Shown: positions 22,196 to 33,215 of the stretch, piece by piece
How positions within the stretch are numbered: the first letter of the stretch is position 1
Layout of the letters: every line of letters begins with the position of its first letter
From: Gonocerus acuteangulatus
Taxonomy: Eukaryota > Arthropoda > Insecta > Hemiptera > Coreidae
Direction of reading: 5' to 3'
Assembly: GCA_946811695.1 (NCBI GenBank)
Contig: OX328124.1
Span: forward strand, 29,506,148-29,570,147
Length of the DNA stretch: 64,000 nucleotides
Program-made: the position numbers and the translations under genes
Notes under the pieces: model-generated
Database searches by the model: none
What the model saw: only the letters and a program-made list of their open reading frames with translations
What the model was told of the DNA's origin: nothing

Positions 22196-22780
22196 AAAAG
22201 TCCGTCACGCAGGAGCTGCATAACTAAGCACTTTCCTCAGAATTTGGGTAGTGTAGATTGCTGTCCAGAACAATTTGCTTAAAATATCCTACATAAATAA
22301 AATAAAAACATGAATAGTTCTCTTTTAAATTTGTAATGAGTAACTGATCAATTAATAATTTGCTTCCAGAGTTATGTTTACACATGGTACATATTACACT
22401 ACTTAATAAATACAAAAAACCTCATATTATCGTATTTTGATCTAACGCAGGAACAGGATACAGTCACTCTAGTGGTAGAAAGCGCTCCTTGCGGCGGCTT
22501 TGTGAACCTACGTCTGACGGGCTTTTCTATTGAAATATATTACAAATTAAACCCCCGCTTTCCGATTGACCGATTCAGCTCATTTTTACACTTCTTTCTC
22601 ATGAGTTACCCACGACGTATACCGCGTTTCGTTACAATACAGCAGAAATTACGACCGGTATGAGTATATTAAGAATTTGGGTCAAGAGTAAACCCCCCCT
22701 TCTAATGAACCGATTTAGTTTATTTAGAAAAAACAAAAACTCTGGCCGCTATCGTGTTAACAGACATATATATATATATA

Positions 22781-22832
<52 letters not shown>

Positions 22833-22844
22833 TATATATATATA

Positions 22845-22904
<60 letters not shown>

Positions 22905-23034
22905 TACAAATTTTAACGGGGGTCATTTTCGGTGTCTACTAGGTAGGATCGATAAAGATTTGAAGAAATTTTTCAAAAATTCCGTCATGAGTCCAACCTC
23001 AATAGCTACTTTCCTTCGGAGGAAAGTGCTAAAA
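22196..23034 (-). mobile_element. HINE-B element nested in the hAT copy
   Basis: Both family ends are present (GGAGGAAAGTGCTAAAA at 23034, GTCCGTCACGCAGGAGCTGC at 22200). The internal C-rich repeats are almost all deleted, and the TA tract (22766-22907) contains regularly placed TATGCATA motifs. It is the shortest complete-ended HINE-B here. Confidence 0.75.
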
Positions 23035-23189
23035 AGATGAGCATATCATAATTAAGCGGTAATACGAGTTATTATTTAAAAAAAAGAATAAGTAGTTCAA
23101 ATATTCAACAAAACATTTATTTAAAAATGAAAGTGAATGAAATTTATTTAAATAAAATACATTTTAGAAATTATGTAATGTTTAAAAAA

Positions 23190-23398
23190 AAAAGGAAATA
23201 ATTTCCGGGGTATGGAATACTAACAAACTAGAACTTGGAATAGTCTTAGACTAAAGCGCTATTATACCCAAAATAAAGAACTTTTTATTAAATAAGTGAT
23301 CTTATTTAATTTATATTTAGGGGTTTATGACACATTTTTACCGATCGATAATAAGGGGGGGGCTGCGTCCCCCTCAGCCCCCCTTATATACGCCCATG
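23190..23398. mobile_element. CATGGGCG MITE, left end not found
   Basis: The right end CTTATATACGCCCATG at 23398 and interior words GTATGGAATACTAA and AAGTGATCTTATTTAATTTA match the complete copy at 47637-47907. The left inverted end could not be found. Confidence 0.6.
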
Positions 23399-23454
23399 TT
23401 AAAAGCAGAGATAGATAAAGATGCGCCAGTTTACGCCACAAGACGTGAAAGGGG

Positions 23455-23800
23455 GGGGGTATTTCATTGCTTCTTTTAGCTCCAGTGTTGACGATTCCAA
23501 TTTTCCAATGAGATTTGGAATATCTGAGGAATTCGAGTGCACCACGATTCTCGTTGGTCTGGAGGAACATCGAAGCCTTAGAAATGACAGCTGATTCATT
23601 CATATCCAAAGCGTCAACAACTGTTTTTATTTTTTTCCCCTAGCATGTTAAAATGGGTTCTGGCGGAAGAGACTCTCCTACTAAAATTTCCCTGAACGTT
23701 TGGACCCGGGAAGATGCTTTTAAGAAAATTTGTTTGATCGAGGAAATGAGTTCATTGAATTGTATATTCTTTTTCAAAGTTTAGGTCTGTCTAAGTCATT
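23455..23800 (-). pseudogene. hAT transposase fragment, frameshifted
   Basis: On the minus strand the reading GESLPPEPILT at about 23648-23680 followed by a G-K residue pair recalls the conserved LPPEPVxTRWGxW block of hAT transposases. Downstream come VVDALDMNESAVISKA and, in another frame, IPNLIGKLESSTLELKEAM. Stops and frame changes make it non-functional. It lies between hAT ends with a matching 8-bp duplication, which independently supports the call. Confidence 0.65.
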
Positions 23801-23967
23801 CCATCGCTATTTACGTGATATCATCCGAAATAGTTTTTTTTAGGTCCTTCCACATTTGCATGAATGATACTCCAAGACGCAAATCATATAAAAAACCGAT
23901 CAATATCATGTTTAGAAGAAAGGGAAAAAATAGGTGATAACCTAAGAATCCGGTCCCTACTTATGAG

Positions 23968-24789
23968 TTACAATGCTGTGACCGATACCTAGTCTTGCAG
24001 TCTTCAGCTATAAAACTTCACTATCCTTAATTAGTTCTCTATAGTATTGTTCAAGACCAGATGCCGGTTACATAAAGTTGTTTGGGCAGTGTCCTTGCTA
24101 AGTTTTTGTAGTACAACTCGATTGATTGGTAAATTTTTTCTTTCGTCACAAGTTAAGCATATTGTTCTTTTGAAAATTTGACTTGGTTAATCGAATAAAG
24201 ACATTTTCAGGGCGAAAAGTGGGAACAACATTTGTTCACTTTACCTAAACGCATCTAAATTAAAATATATAAATTTTGGTTCCGTTGGGAGTAGAGAAAG
24301 TACTAAACAATACATTGGTATCAACAAACATGAGCAGCTTTGCATTAACGTAGACTTTATTAAAAAAACGTTTGCAAATTCTAGTAAATGAAAGCCAAGT
24401 AAAGGTTTTACAAAAGAAGTAAATTTTGATGGGACGCTATCAGTCGGAGAAAAAGTACTTCAAATGCTGGAAGTATTAGTTTCATTTCAATCTAAGCTTT
24501 CTAAATCACGTCAGATAAAACTATCAAGTGTAAACACGGTAACACACGCAGTTTTTGCGGGTTGCACATTTTCTGTTTAAACTCTACACACTTAGTTTTT
24601 GTGTTTTTTTTATGACCTGCTCACTTGGTTTGTTTGAGACCTAAACGTCTAAATAATGAAAAAGTAGCCTGGCAAGTGACTATGACATTATTGCTTTAAG
24701 ACGAATGAAATCTCAGGACCAGGAACTTGGTTCCAATGCCGCATCATTTATTTCATTGAGAGGAGATCGTTGACCGTTGATGATGCAAA
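23968..24789. other. No recognised feature
   Basis: AT-rich, no coding motif or repeat ends recognised. Confidence 0.45.
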
Positions 24790-25085
24790 ATAGGGATTGT
24801 CGGGGTTCGGTCAGTGCTTCTTAATAAAACTACATTTAACAGTGAAAATGGTTTTATCTTTTATTTCATTTTTTTTCAAATCTGGAGTGGTTTGGAGGTC
24901 ATAAATCTTGGGTGGAGGTCCCGCAAATCTTAAAGAACACAACCTTTCAAATTTAAACATAGTTGAGATCCGGCTAAGAACAACAATCTTGTAAAACACG
25001 ACGTTTATTGGAAAATCTTTGTGTTGTTCTTAGCCGAATCACAACTATTCTCTGACTTCTTATCATCTAGACGGCTTTCTACATC
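24790..25085 (-). mobile_element. PLE-related fragments
   Basis: The 24795-24820 stretch is the complement of the tail of the 18594 PLE unit (CCGAACCCCGACA versus CCGAAACCCCGACG). At 25030-25075, TAGCCGAATCACAACTATTC and CATCTAGACGGCTTTC match the other PLE-associated phrase in plus orientation. The two parts may be separate insertions. Confidence 0.4.
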
Positions 25086-25913
25086 TTTCCATTTAAAGGC
25101 TTTTGTTGGATTCATGTGATTTTATCTTCTACGCCGTTTTAAATGATGTCATCACTGAAATTGTGACCTTGAGACATAACATATGCTTGTAATATAGTTC
25201 TCCTTGAATATAATAAAGATGTCTGCCTATAAGTTTGAGGTGGAGTTTGAGAAAGGCGCCTTTGAAGAGGGCTTATCGGTGTGTGGGTTGTTAGGGATTG
25301 CGGCTGGAGCTGGAGCTACCTGGGGAGGGCGGCGCCGTTGCCATATCTACGCTCTAGTCTCCTCTTCCATTCTCCTTCTTCAGTACACTTATTGTAGTGA
25401 TATAACACGCTGGCACGTAGATTGGTAAGAATATGTCATGTATTTTGGAATGTTAGTCACATGCTTAAGATCAATACTAGTACCTAATAAATATGATATT
25501 GTATTGCCATTGTACAAATTGTTTCAGTTCGAGTCTGATGAACCGTGCTCCCCTTATAAGTGAAACACCCTTTTTTTTTCTTGGAAGTAACGTCGACCGT
25601 TTTGATAGTGGTTTCTGGTTTTTATTTACAACGGAAACATGTAATGGGAGTTCTGTTGAATGTCAGTCAGAAGACGCCTCGATATCGTAAAAACTTATCA
25701 TAAACACTTACTTTCCCGAACCCTTTATTCATTTATACTCTCTTGAGTTCAGAACTGGGTGTGGGGTTAGCCAAGTCTTTGAGCACTCGAAGAATATAAT
25801 ATGTTGGAGTTCAAAACTTGGGTGCACACTAATGATTATATCTTGTATTGCAGTCGTTTAAGGGGTTGGATTCAGGGTCTCAGACCTTTCTTGGGCCCCT
25901 ATTTATTAATGGG
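25086..25913. other. Unrecognised; unassigned 70-codon ORF
   Basis: From ATG at about 25219 (+) to 25428 runs a frame beginning MSAYKFEVEFEKGAFEEGL with less AT-rich codons and a GGCGGCGCC patch. It has no domain I recognise. It could be a first exon or chance. Confidence 0.3.
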
Positions 25914-26978
25914 TAGAGGTAAAGGTGGTATTATGAGCCCTGCATGTATTATGAGCCCCCTCAATATCTATTTATACAGTGCGCTCACTTTGGTGGTGAT
26001 AATTTGAAATGATAGTTCAGTAAAGGCTCTCGCCACTGGAGCGTTATCGCTCAGTTTCAGCTGATAGTTTGTGCGTAAAAATGTTTTATTTGCTTCCTTG
26101 ATCTAAAAACCTTTGAGAAGTAAGTCGTTTGCTTATAATTACAGTATATGTCAATTCAAAATCCATGTAGTTTCTTATTGAATAGTGTAAAGGACATTTC
26201 AGAGATTATTTCTGTGTAGATACAATGTAATTTTATAGAATCGCCACAAGAATGTTTTGTCTGTTTTGAAACCAGCTGCAACATCGTTTTCAAGACCTAA
26301 AGGATTTAGCAATGACGCAGTCGACAATTTCTTTGATATCCAGGAACCCGAGTACGCCAAACACATCTATCCAGCTGATAGGGTGTTTAATGTGGATGAG
26401 ACTGGAATATCAGTTGTTCAAAGTAAAATCCCGCGAATCATTGGATTGAGAGGAAAGAACCTTTGTACCTCCGTTCTTGATTTCCCCCCCAGAAAAACAT
26501 GGGCCTATTTCCATCAGATATCATCGGAGAACTGTACCCTCGGTGCAATGCCTAATCTGCTAAGTGTGGGCACAAAATGACTGCGCTGGATGTGACAAGG
26601 ATGTTTACGTTTGTGTTTTTGCAAATAGACGAGAGTCATAAAAAAATTAAATGGTTCCTTAATAACGCTTTCCAAGTTACTTTATAAATTATTTTCTACT
26701 TTGTAATGCATTTTCAAGATTTTGTAATAAATGAAAATTTCATACATAAGTCATTTTATTTCTCTTTCTTAGGGGCCCATATTACCAGCACAAAAAGATT
26801 TAATAACAAATTTCCTTTTTTTTTTCATATACTTAAAGCTACCGAAAAAAGTTCTTATTTTATAAGTATGTTGTAATTGTAGTTCATGCTATGAACGAAT
26901 ATTCTAAAAAAACTTCATAAGCAATTAGAAAAAAAGGGAAAAACAAATTGGGGGCTCATATTACCGCCTTCTCCTCTA
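25914..26978 (+). mobile_element. pogo/Tigger-like DNA transposon, internally deleted
   Basis: TA at 25914-25915 and 26977-26978 flanks inverted ends GAGGTAAAGGTGGTATTATG (left) and ATATTACCGCCTTCTCCTC (right). Both ends contain GAGCCC, and GGGGCCCATATTACCAG near 26773 looks like an internal copy of the end, a possible extra transposase site. A transposase piece lies at 26257-26580. Confidence 0.75.
26257..26580 (+). pseudogene. pogo/Tigger-like transposase fragment
   Basis: The translation includes NDAVDNFFDI, then RVFNVDETGISVVQSKIP and IIGLRGKN. VDETG holds the first catalytic Asp of the DDE domain of pogo/Tigger/Jerky-type transposases, and the following V-Q-x-K-x-P...GxRGKN block is also typical. 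The reading then drifts (LCTSVLDFPPRKTW) and stops, without the second Asp and third acidic residue. The N-terminal DNA-binding part is missing. It is inside TA-flanked inverted ends, so it is a fossil of the element itself. Confidence 0.8.
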
Positions 26979-27004
26979 CCTGCAAAAAAAAACAAAAAAA
27001 AAAA

Positions 27005-27304
27005 CAGGTCACTAAGGGTCCAGACGGGCAGACAATGTAGAGTTATCTGATTCTTGACCTTACACTAGGGAGATAATGTGTGCAGTTCTATGCACCGGCC
27101 GCCTGACTTTCCCTTTGCAGGTACCCATTAATTAATTCATTTATTAATTAAAGGCTTGGTGTGCCTAGGGACGATCTGGGACCCCGAATCCAACCATCGA
27201 ACTATAACACTAGAAGAATATATCTTTAGTGCACGCTCGAGTTTTAAACCTACGTCCTCCAGTTCATTAGTGGAGTGCTCTATTACTGTGCCAATCTGGT
27301 CCCC
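27005..27304 (-). repeat. tRNA-derived SINE (type 1), diverged
   Basis: Minus-strand body with CATTATCTCCCTAGTGTAAG, GGTCAAGAATCAGATAACTC and the GGGTACCTG / TTAATTAATAA segment. The tRNA-like head at the right end is decayed (CAGTAATAGAGCACTCCACT). Confidence 0.65.
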
Positions 27305-27312
27305 AATGGGTT

Positions 27313-27437
27313 CCTGCAAAGGGGAAAATGACAGAGTATAGTTCGACTGACAACACTATCTCCCTGATGGGAGTATGATCAAGAATGAGATACCTCTACA
27401 GTATCTGCCCCTCTCTAGCTTGTAACGAGACTGATTT
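27313..27437 (+). repeat. SINE type 1, 3' half
   Basis: Contains CACTATCTCCCTGATG, GATCAAGAATGAGATACCTC and TATCTGCCCCTCT, the distal part of the family. It lies tail-outward next to the minus copy, giving a head-to-head pair. Confidence 0.6.
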
Positions 27438-28177
27438 GATTTACTCCAAAACTAATGTGAATTTTTACATTAATTTTGCCATCATTAACTCCTTTGCTTT
27501 ATTCGGTTACTCTTCATAAATAATTAATTCACAGACCAAAGACCACAGGTTTTTGTACTATTTTGTTTAGAACTAAATACTTTATTAATGGAGTACCATG
27601 TCCAAGTCTCAACCTATTAAAATTTTATTTCAGTCTATCTGTAGGATTCTTCACTTGGTCAAAAAAGCTTCTCATATAGAAGGCATGCCATGCCTTTTTC
27701 GCATGGGTTCATACTTTGGTAGATGTTTAATTTTCTTGTAGGAAATTGAAATACATAAGAAACAGACAATACGCGGAGATTGTGAGCACGAAGGTACCTC
27801 CGAAAAGTGTAGGAAACCAGCTGATGGTATCTATCTCTACACTTCCTGTATACATTGAAAATACAAGTTTCAGAATTGACAAGATAGGGTGCGGCTATAC
27901 TGAATAAAAAACTTTTCATTGAGTATAAAACATTATTTATCTACTTCATACTCGTGTTAACGTTGTACATTTTTAATTCTTTTATAATTGTTACTCATAT
28001 TTATCATCTGCAGTCATTTATTATTTCGTAAATATGTGTGCTTTATTAATGCAAAATTGCTCTTCGCGAAATTTTTTTTTTTTACATTAAAAAATGACAT
28101 AAATATTACGTCAAAAAACAACCACATTAATAAATTGGTTTCAAATATTTGGAGGCTTGGGGTCCTTAATGCAGGAA
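27438..28177. other. No recognised feature
   Basis: AT-rich; minus-strand 86-codon frame at 27659-27919 has no known domain. Confidence 0.4.
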
Positions 28178-28356
28178 CCATTTGTTCAATCTACTTTATT
28201 TATTAATCACCCCGACATGTTTCGTGCCTTGGTCTTCAGGAGTGGCGCTTTACGCCAGACTTCATAGAGCGAACTTGGTCAAGGACTTTCTAACAAGAAG
28301 TGCGATCAAGACACGAAACATGTCGGACGATTAATAAATAAAGTATGAACAAATGG
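28178..28356. mobile_element. Second head-to-head pair of PLE terminal sequences
   Basis: Left arm 28178-28226 (CCATTTGTTCAATCTACTTT ... GACATGTTTCGTG) is inverted at 28312-28356 (CACGAAACATGTCGG ... GAACAAATGG) with some mismatches and an 85-bp centre. The left arm has a hammerhead; the right arm keeps only its 3' half. Confidence 0.55.
28208..28244 (-). ncRNA. Hammerhead ribozyme, minimal PLE type
   Basis: Minus strand: CACTC, core CTGAAGA (28239-28233), weak stem II, GAAACATGTC (28223-28214), then GGGGTG pairing with CACTC as stem I. Stem III ACATGT is two pairs. The inverted partner near 28311 has lost the CTGAAGA core. Confidence 0.55.
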
Positions 28357-28483
28357 TTACTGCTATAGGGACTTCAACTCGGCTAAGATTTGAAATCAAT
28401 TTAGACATATTTTGAATCATCCGTAATAATAAACAATATTTATGTATATATTGTTATTAGTAATTTAGTAATTACTGTTTCCA

Positions 28484-29380
28484 TTTTTAGCACTTTCCTC
28501 CGAAGGAAAGTAGCTATTGAGGTTGCACTCATGACGGAATTTTTGAAAAAAAATTTCAAATCTTTATCGATCCTACCTAGTAGACACCGAAAATGACCCC
28601 AGTTAAAATTTATATATATATGCCAGACGTAGTTTTTGTTATATTTAAACGAAATTCGGTATTCGTTACGTTGATTTAAAGAGAGAAATACGTTGTAAAA
28701 ATAAACTAAATCCGTTTATTAGGAGGGGGGGGGGGTTTACTCCGGACCCACATTACCAATTTGCCACTACCAGCCGTAATTATTTTTACATTTCAACGAA
28801 ACTCGGTGTTCGTGGTGTTAATCAACAGAGAAAAATGTGTTGTAAAAATAAACTAAATCGGGTTATTTGGAGGGGGGGGGGGTTGACTCCGGACATAAAG
28901 ACTAATATACTCATACCGGTCGTAATTTCTGCTGTATTGTAACGAAATGCGATATACGTCTTAGGTATCTCACGAGAAAGAAGTATTGTAAAAGTGAAGT
29001 AAATCGGTCTATTGGAAAGCAGGGTTTACTTTAAACTCTGTTTCATTAGAATTAGCCCGCCAGACGTAGGTTCCCAAAGCCGCCGCGAGGAGCGCTATCT
29101 CCCACTAGGGGGACTGTATCCTGTTCCTGCGTCAGATCAAAAGACGGAAAATGAAGTTTTTGTGTATTTATGAAGTAGTACAGTATCATGTATTAACATA
29201 ACTCTGGAAGCAAATTATTTACAAAATTAATAATAATTGAACAGTCCTCATAAGAAATGTAAATGAGCAGAACTATTATTTAAATAGGTTATTTACAGCA
29301 AATTATTCAGTAATGTAGTCCACACTACAAAAATTCTGAGGAATGTGCTTAGTTATGCAGCTCATGCGTGACGGACTTTT
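28484..29380 (+). mobile_element. HINE-B element, near full length, diverged
   Basis: Starts TAGCACTTTCCTCCGAAGGA near 28488, has two C/G-rich internal repeats (28726, 28872) and ends CAGCTCATGCGTGACGGAC followed by TTTT. Its TA tract is nearly gone (28611-28621). Many substitutions relative to other copies suggest an older insertion. Confidence 0.7.
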
Positions 29381-29387
29381 ATTTATA

Positions 29388-29430
29388 CAGCCCTGACGAA
29401 GGTTTTAAAATTCAAAACGGAAACTTTGGC
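29388..29430 (+). ncRNA. Decayed hammerhead-like motif
   Basis: Stem I GCC/GGC, core CTGACGA at 29393-29399, an AT-rich stem II (GTTTT/AAAAC) and GAAACTTT. The cleavage triplet is altered. It lies immediately after the HINE-B end. Confidence 0.4.
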
Positions 29431-30058
29431 AATTAAAACTCAATTTTATCCGAAAATTGTATTTTAAAATTTATTATCCCGACTATACCCACCGGGATCG
29501 TATTAAAAAAAAAAAATCATTTTAAATATAATACCTAAGAATTACATACGCTGTGTTTGTTTGCCTTTGGTTGTTGGTTGGCGGCCGTTGATTGACCTGG
29601 TATCAGTTCCTAGATACTTAAGGAAAAAACGGATATTAGGATTTGGAGAATCTTGGAGCTAGATTGGGACAAGGAGCGATCCCACCTGCCGAATTCTCTC
29701 CAAGAAATCGGGCATGCTATCTCTAGCAAGAAAATCCTTTTCTCTAACGACTCTACACTTAGTCTGGAGTCACAAATGACTATTTCAGTAGGTTATTCTC
29801 TCCTAACTCTACAATATTCTTCTAGTAGTTTATATGGGGAGATTAATTAATATAAAGATAATTTAATTGGCCTTTCTACATTCTACAGTTATATAAGCCA
29901 TAATAATTCTTAAAATGGAGGTTTAATTAATGATTATTAGCTATTTTTCGCCCTAAATAGAACAACAATTATTTAGTTTTTATCTTCATTAATTTGACAA
30001 ATACTTTTTCTTACTTATGACATAAATGTTGCATTACCTTCGATCTTAAATAGATTCA
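29431..30058. other. No recognised feature
   Basis: A GC-richer segment at 29570-29710 has a short frame without known domain. Confidence 0.4.
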
Positions 30059-30745
30059 TCTATCTATATATATAAAAATCACGTGTCTGTCTGTTTTTCT
30101 GTTTGTTTGTTCCTTATACAAATCCACACCGTTTGACCGATTTTGACCAAACTTGGAATAATGGTAGGTCTTGATACGAGAAATCTCCTAGGCTAGGTCA
30201 AAAAAAATCTACCAGCTGTCTGTCTGTATGTTTGTCCCTTATACAAATCCACACCGTTCGTCCGATTTTGACTTAACTCGGTACACATGTGGATCTTAAT
30301 CTGAGGAGTGTCGTAGGCTAAGTCAAAAACGTCTACCAGCTGTCTGTATGTATGTTTGTCCCTTATACAAATCCACACCGTTCGTCCGATTTTGACCAAA
30401 CTTGGAATAATGATAGGTCTTGATACTGCGATTGCCATAGGCTAGGTCAAAACGGCTACCATCTGTCTGTCTGTATGTTTGTTCTTTATACAAACCCACA
30501 CCGTTTGACAGATTTTGATCAAACTGGGCACACAGGGTGGTTTTGATCAGGGGAGTGTCATAGGCCAGGTCAAGTTACGTTTACCAGCTGCTGTCGGTAT
30601 GTGCTTTTTTTTTTTTTTTTTCGGGTTCGAAACAGTTACACATTCGTGTTATTTGATTTTAATAATCCTTATTTGGTTTCTAATTTATTTAGGCTTTTCT
30701 ATATGCAGAAATTAGGTGTAGCATGGCACGCCGGGTAACAGCTAG
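30059..30745 (+). mobile_element. Non-autonomous Helitron with internal 122-bp repeats
   Basis: Starts A|TCTATCTATATATATAAAAA and ends GCCGGGTAACAGCTAG|T, typical Helitron ends. The interior repeats CTTATACAAATCCACACCGT about every 122 bp (30112, 30237, 30361, 30483), four copies. No Rep/helicase. Confidence 0.75.
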
Positions 30746-31494
30746 TTATTCATAAAATGATCCAAATGCAAGGTTTAAATATTATTTTAATTTCGTTATT
30801 CACAGTAAAAAAATTAAACGATTACACGAAACGTAAAATCTTCATTAAGAGAATTTCGAATCTTTTTCTTTTGGATGATGTAAGACCTTCCTTAATACTA
30901 ACTTTATGAAATATATTATTCGTTTAACTTGGTATAGGAAGCTGAACATTTTTTTAAATTTAATTTTTATTGTCTTCCTTTATATTTTAGGGATACTTCT
31001 TTGCCATACATAGAAATTAAGTTAAGTATGTAAGTCTTTGAAAATGAGATCTCCTTCAAATCCTTGGAATATGTCTAAAACATCCTACAAACAGTTGATA
31101 CTTTGCGATTGTTTCGTTGATCTTCTAATGAGGACTTACTGACCAGATTGTGATGAAGGGTATATAACTCTTCCACGATTGCATTGGGTCGAGGTTTGGT
31201 GGGTCCTTGCTAGACGATTCAACTTTTATAAATAGCTCTCGCCCGGCTGGGTTATTCCCGACGCTCTGTAAATCTATGTTTTTAAAATAACATTCATACT
31301 TCTTCACTCATTAAAGCCTTTTCTTTTATTTCAGAATTATTTTTGAAATTCTTTTAAGTATAAATCCAACATTCTTTTCATCTTAAGTAGGGATATTACT
31401 GAATTTAAATGATAATAGATATTTTGCAGATAAGCAATAATTTGTAACTGCATGTAATATGAAATTACGTTTTTAGTTACTAGCTGAACTAGCG
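30746..31494. other. No recognised feature
   Basis: AT-rich, nothing recognised. Confidence 0.45.
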
Positions 31495-31740
31495 ACAAAA
31501 AGACCTACGCTTGACTTGAATACTGTGACTTCGACGGACTTATATAAAACATTACAAACTAACGTATTGTACGAGCGGGAAAGTGAGTGGCTAAAAACTG
31601 AAGCCAAATTAAGAGAAATTAAAAATACAACGAAAGCCTGGACAAATTAACACTTCTCACGTCGATACGAAGTCATCCTATCCAGGCTTCTTATTGGGCA
31701 ATTTCTGGACCACTTCATATGGATTGATCCTTTATTAAGT
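31495..31740 (+). pseudogene. LINE ORF2 C-terminal fragment (RNase H end)
   Basis: The frame reads LYERESEWLKTEAKLREIKN and then TTKAW; after a frameshift it reads RRYEVILSRLLIGQF. The KLREIKxT...W block followed by RREEVxLxRLRIGH is characteristic of the region after the RNase H domain in many animal LINE ORF2 proteins. It is short and broken. Confidence 0.55.
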
Positions 31741-31804
31741 GTGTGTTCGCATGGAAATGAAATTGTAAAAACAAATGCGGATTCAAGTACAACATTGGCG
31801 TCTT

Positions 31805-31937
31805 ATTAGCACTTTCCTCCTAAGGAAAGTAGCTATTGAGGTTGGACTCATGACGGAATTTTTGAAAAATTTCTTCAAATCTTTATCGATCCTACCTAGT
31901 AGACACCGAAAATGACCTCGGTTAAAATTTATATATA

Positions 31938-31971
<34 letters not shown>

Positions 31972-33040
31972 TATATATATATACATATATATGTGTCTGT
32001 TAACACGATAGCGGCCAGAGTTTTTGTTTTTTCGTCACGAAACTTGGTATATAGCATTCAATTAGCAAACGATTGAACGAGTTCGTTAACCACCAAAGTC
32101 GGTCCACCGGAAGGGGGGGTTTACCCCGAACTCAAAACACTAATTTGACTATGTCAGCCGTAATATTTGTTATATTTCAACGAAACTCGGTATTCGTAGT
32201 GGTAATATAGTGAGAAAAGTGAGATATAAAAATGAACTAAATCGGTTCATTAGAAGGGGGGGTTTACTCCGGACCCACAATACCAATTCGCCACTACCAG
32301 CCGTGATTTTTGGTATATTTCGATGAAACTCGGTATTCGTAGTGGTAATCCACAGGTAAATAACTGTTGTAAAAATAAACTAAATCGGTTCATTAGGAGG
32401 GGGGGGGGGTTTACTCCGGACCCACAATACCAATTCGCCACTACCAGCCGTGATTTTTGGTATATTTCGACGAAACTCGGTATTCGTAGTGGTAATCTAC
32501 AGGTAAATATGTGTTGTAAAAATAAACTAAATCGGTTCATTAGAAGGGGGGTCCCAAATTCTTAATATACTCATACCGGTCGTAATTTCTGCTGTATTGT
32601 AACGAAACGCGGTATACGTCGTGGGTAACCCATGAGAAAGAAGTGTTGTAAAAATGAGCTGAATCGGTCAATCGGAAAGCGGGGGATTAATTTGTAATAT
32701 ATTTCAATAGAAAAGCCCGTCAGACGTAGGTTCACAAAGCCGCCGCAAGGAGCGCTTTCTATCACTAGAGTGACTGTATCCTGTTCCTGCGTTAGATCAA
32801 AATACGATAATATGAGGTTTTTTGTATTTATTACGTAGTGTAATAGGTACCATGTGTAAACATAACTCTGGAAGCAAATTATTAATTGAGCAGTTACTCA
32901 TTACAAATTTAAAAGAGAACTATTCATGTTTTTATTTTATTTATGTAGGATATTTTAAGGAAATTGTTCTGGAAAGCAATCTACACTACCCAAATTCTGA
33001 GGAAAGTGCTTAGTTATGCAGCTCATGCGTGACGGACTTT
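31805..33040 (+). mobile_element. HINE-B element, full length
   Basis: Starts TAGCACTTTCCTCCTAAGGA at 31807, TA tract 31932-31991, C/G-rich internal repeats at 32114, 32255, 32398 and 32545, and ends GAGGAAAGTGCTTAGTTATG then CAGCTCATGCGTGACGGAC at about 33040. It is the best plus-strand reference for the family. The short frames on either strand are copies of the internal repeat. Confidence 0.8.
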
Positions 33041-33092
33041 ATGTAAACACTATGGAGGTTTTACCGTTTTGTTTTAGTGTGTCGCCTAAAGA

Positions 33093-33215
33093 AAGTTCGT
33101 CACGTAGAAGCTCCATAACTAAGCACATTATTTTATCAATTAATTTTCTTTCGTGTTGTGTATTCGAGGTGCATTACACTACTTAATAAACCCTCAAAAA
33201 CATCACATTGCTTGC
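33093..33215 (-). mobile_element. HINE-B 3' end relic
   Basis: GTTCGTCACGTAGAAGCTCC followed by ATAACTAAGCAC is a diverged 3' terminus in inverse orientation, followed by ACTACTTAATAAA as in other copies. It lies 50 bp beyond the end of the preceding full copy. Confidence 0.55.

Larger units (their letters stand above)
21952..23959 (-). mobile_element. hAT transposon with 8-bp duplication, carrying nested insertions
   Basis: CTTATGAG occurs at 21944-21951 and 23960-23967. Inverted ends are TAGGGACCGGATTTTTAGG (left) and CCTAAGAATCCGGTCCCTA (right). The interior holds a HINE-B copy (22196-23034), a CATGGGCG MITE fragment (to 23398) and a transposase remnant (minus, 23455-23800). It is a broken but clearly delimited hAT copy that received later insertions. 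Confidence 0.85.
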
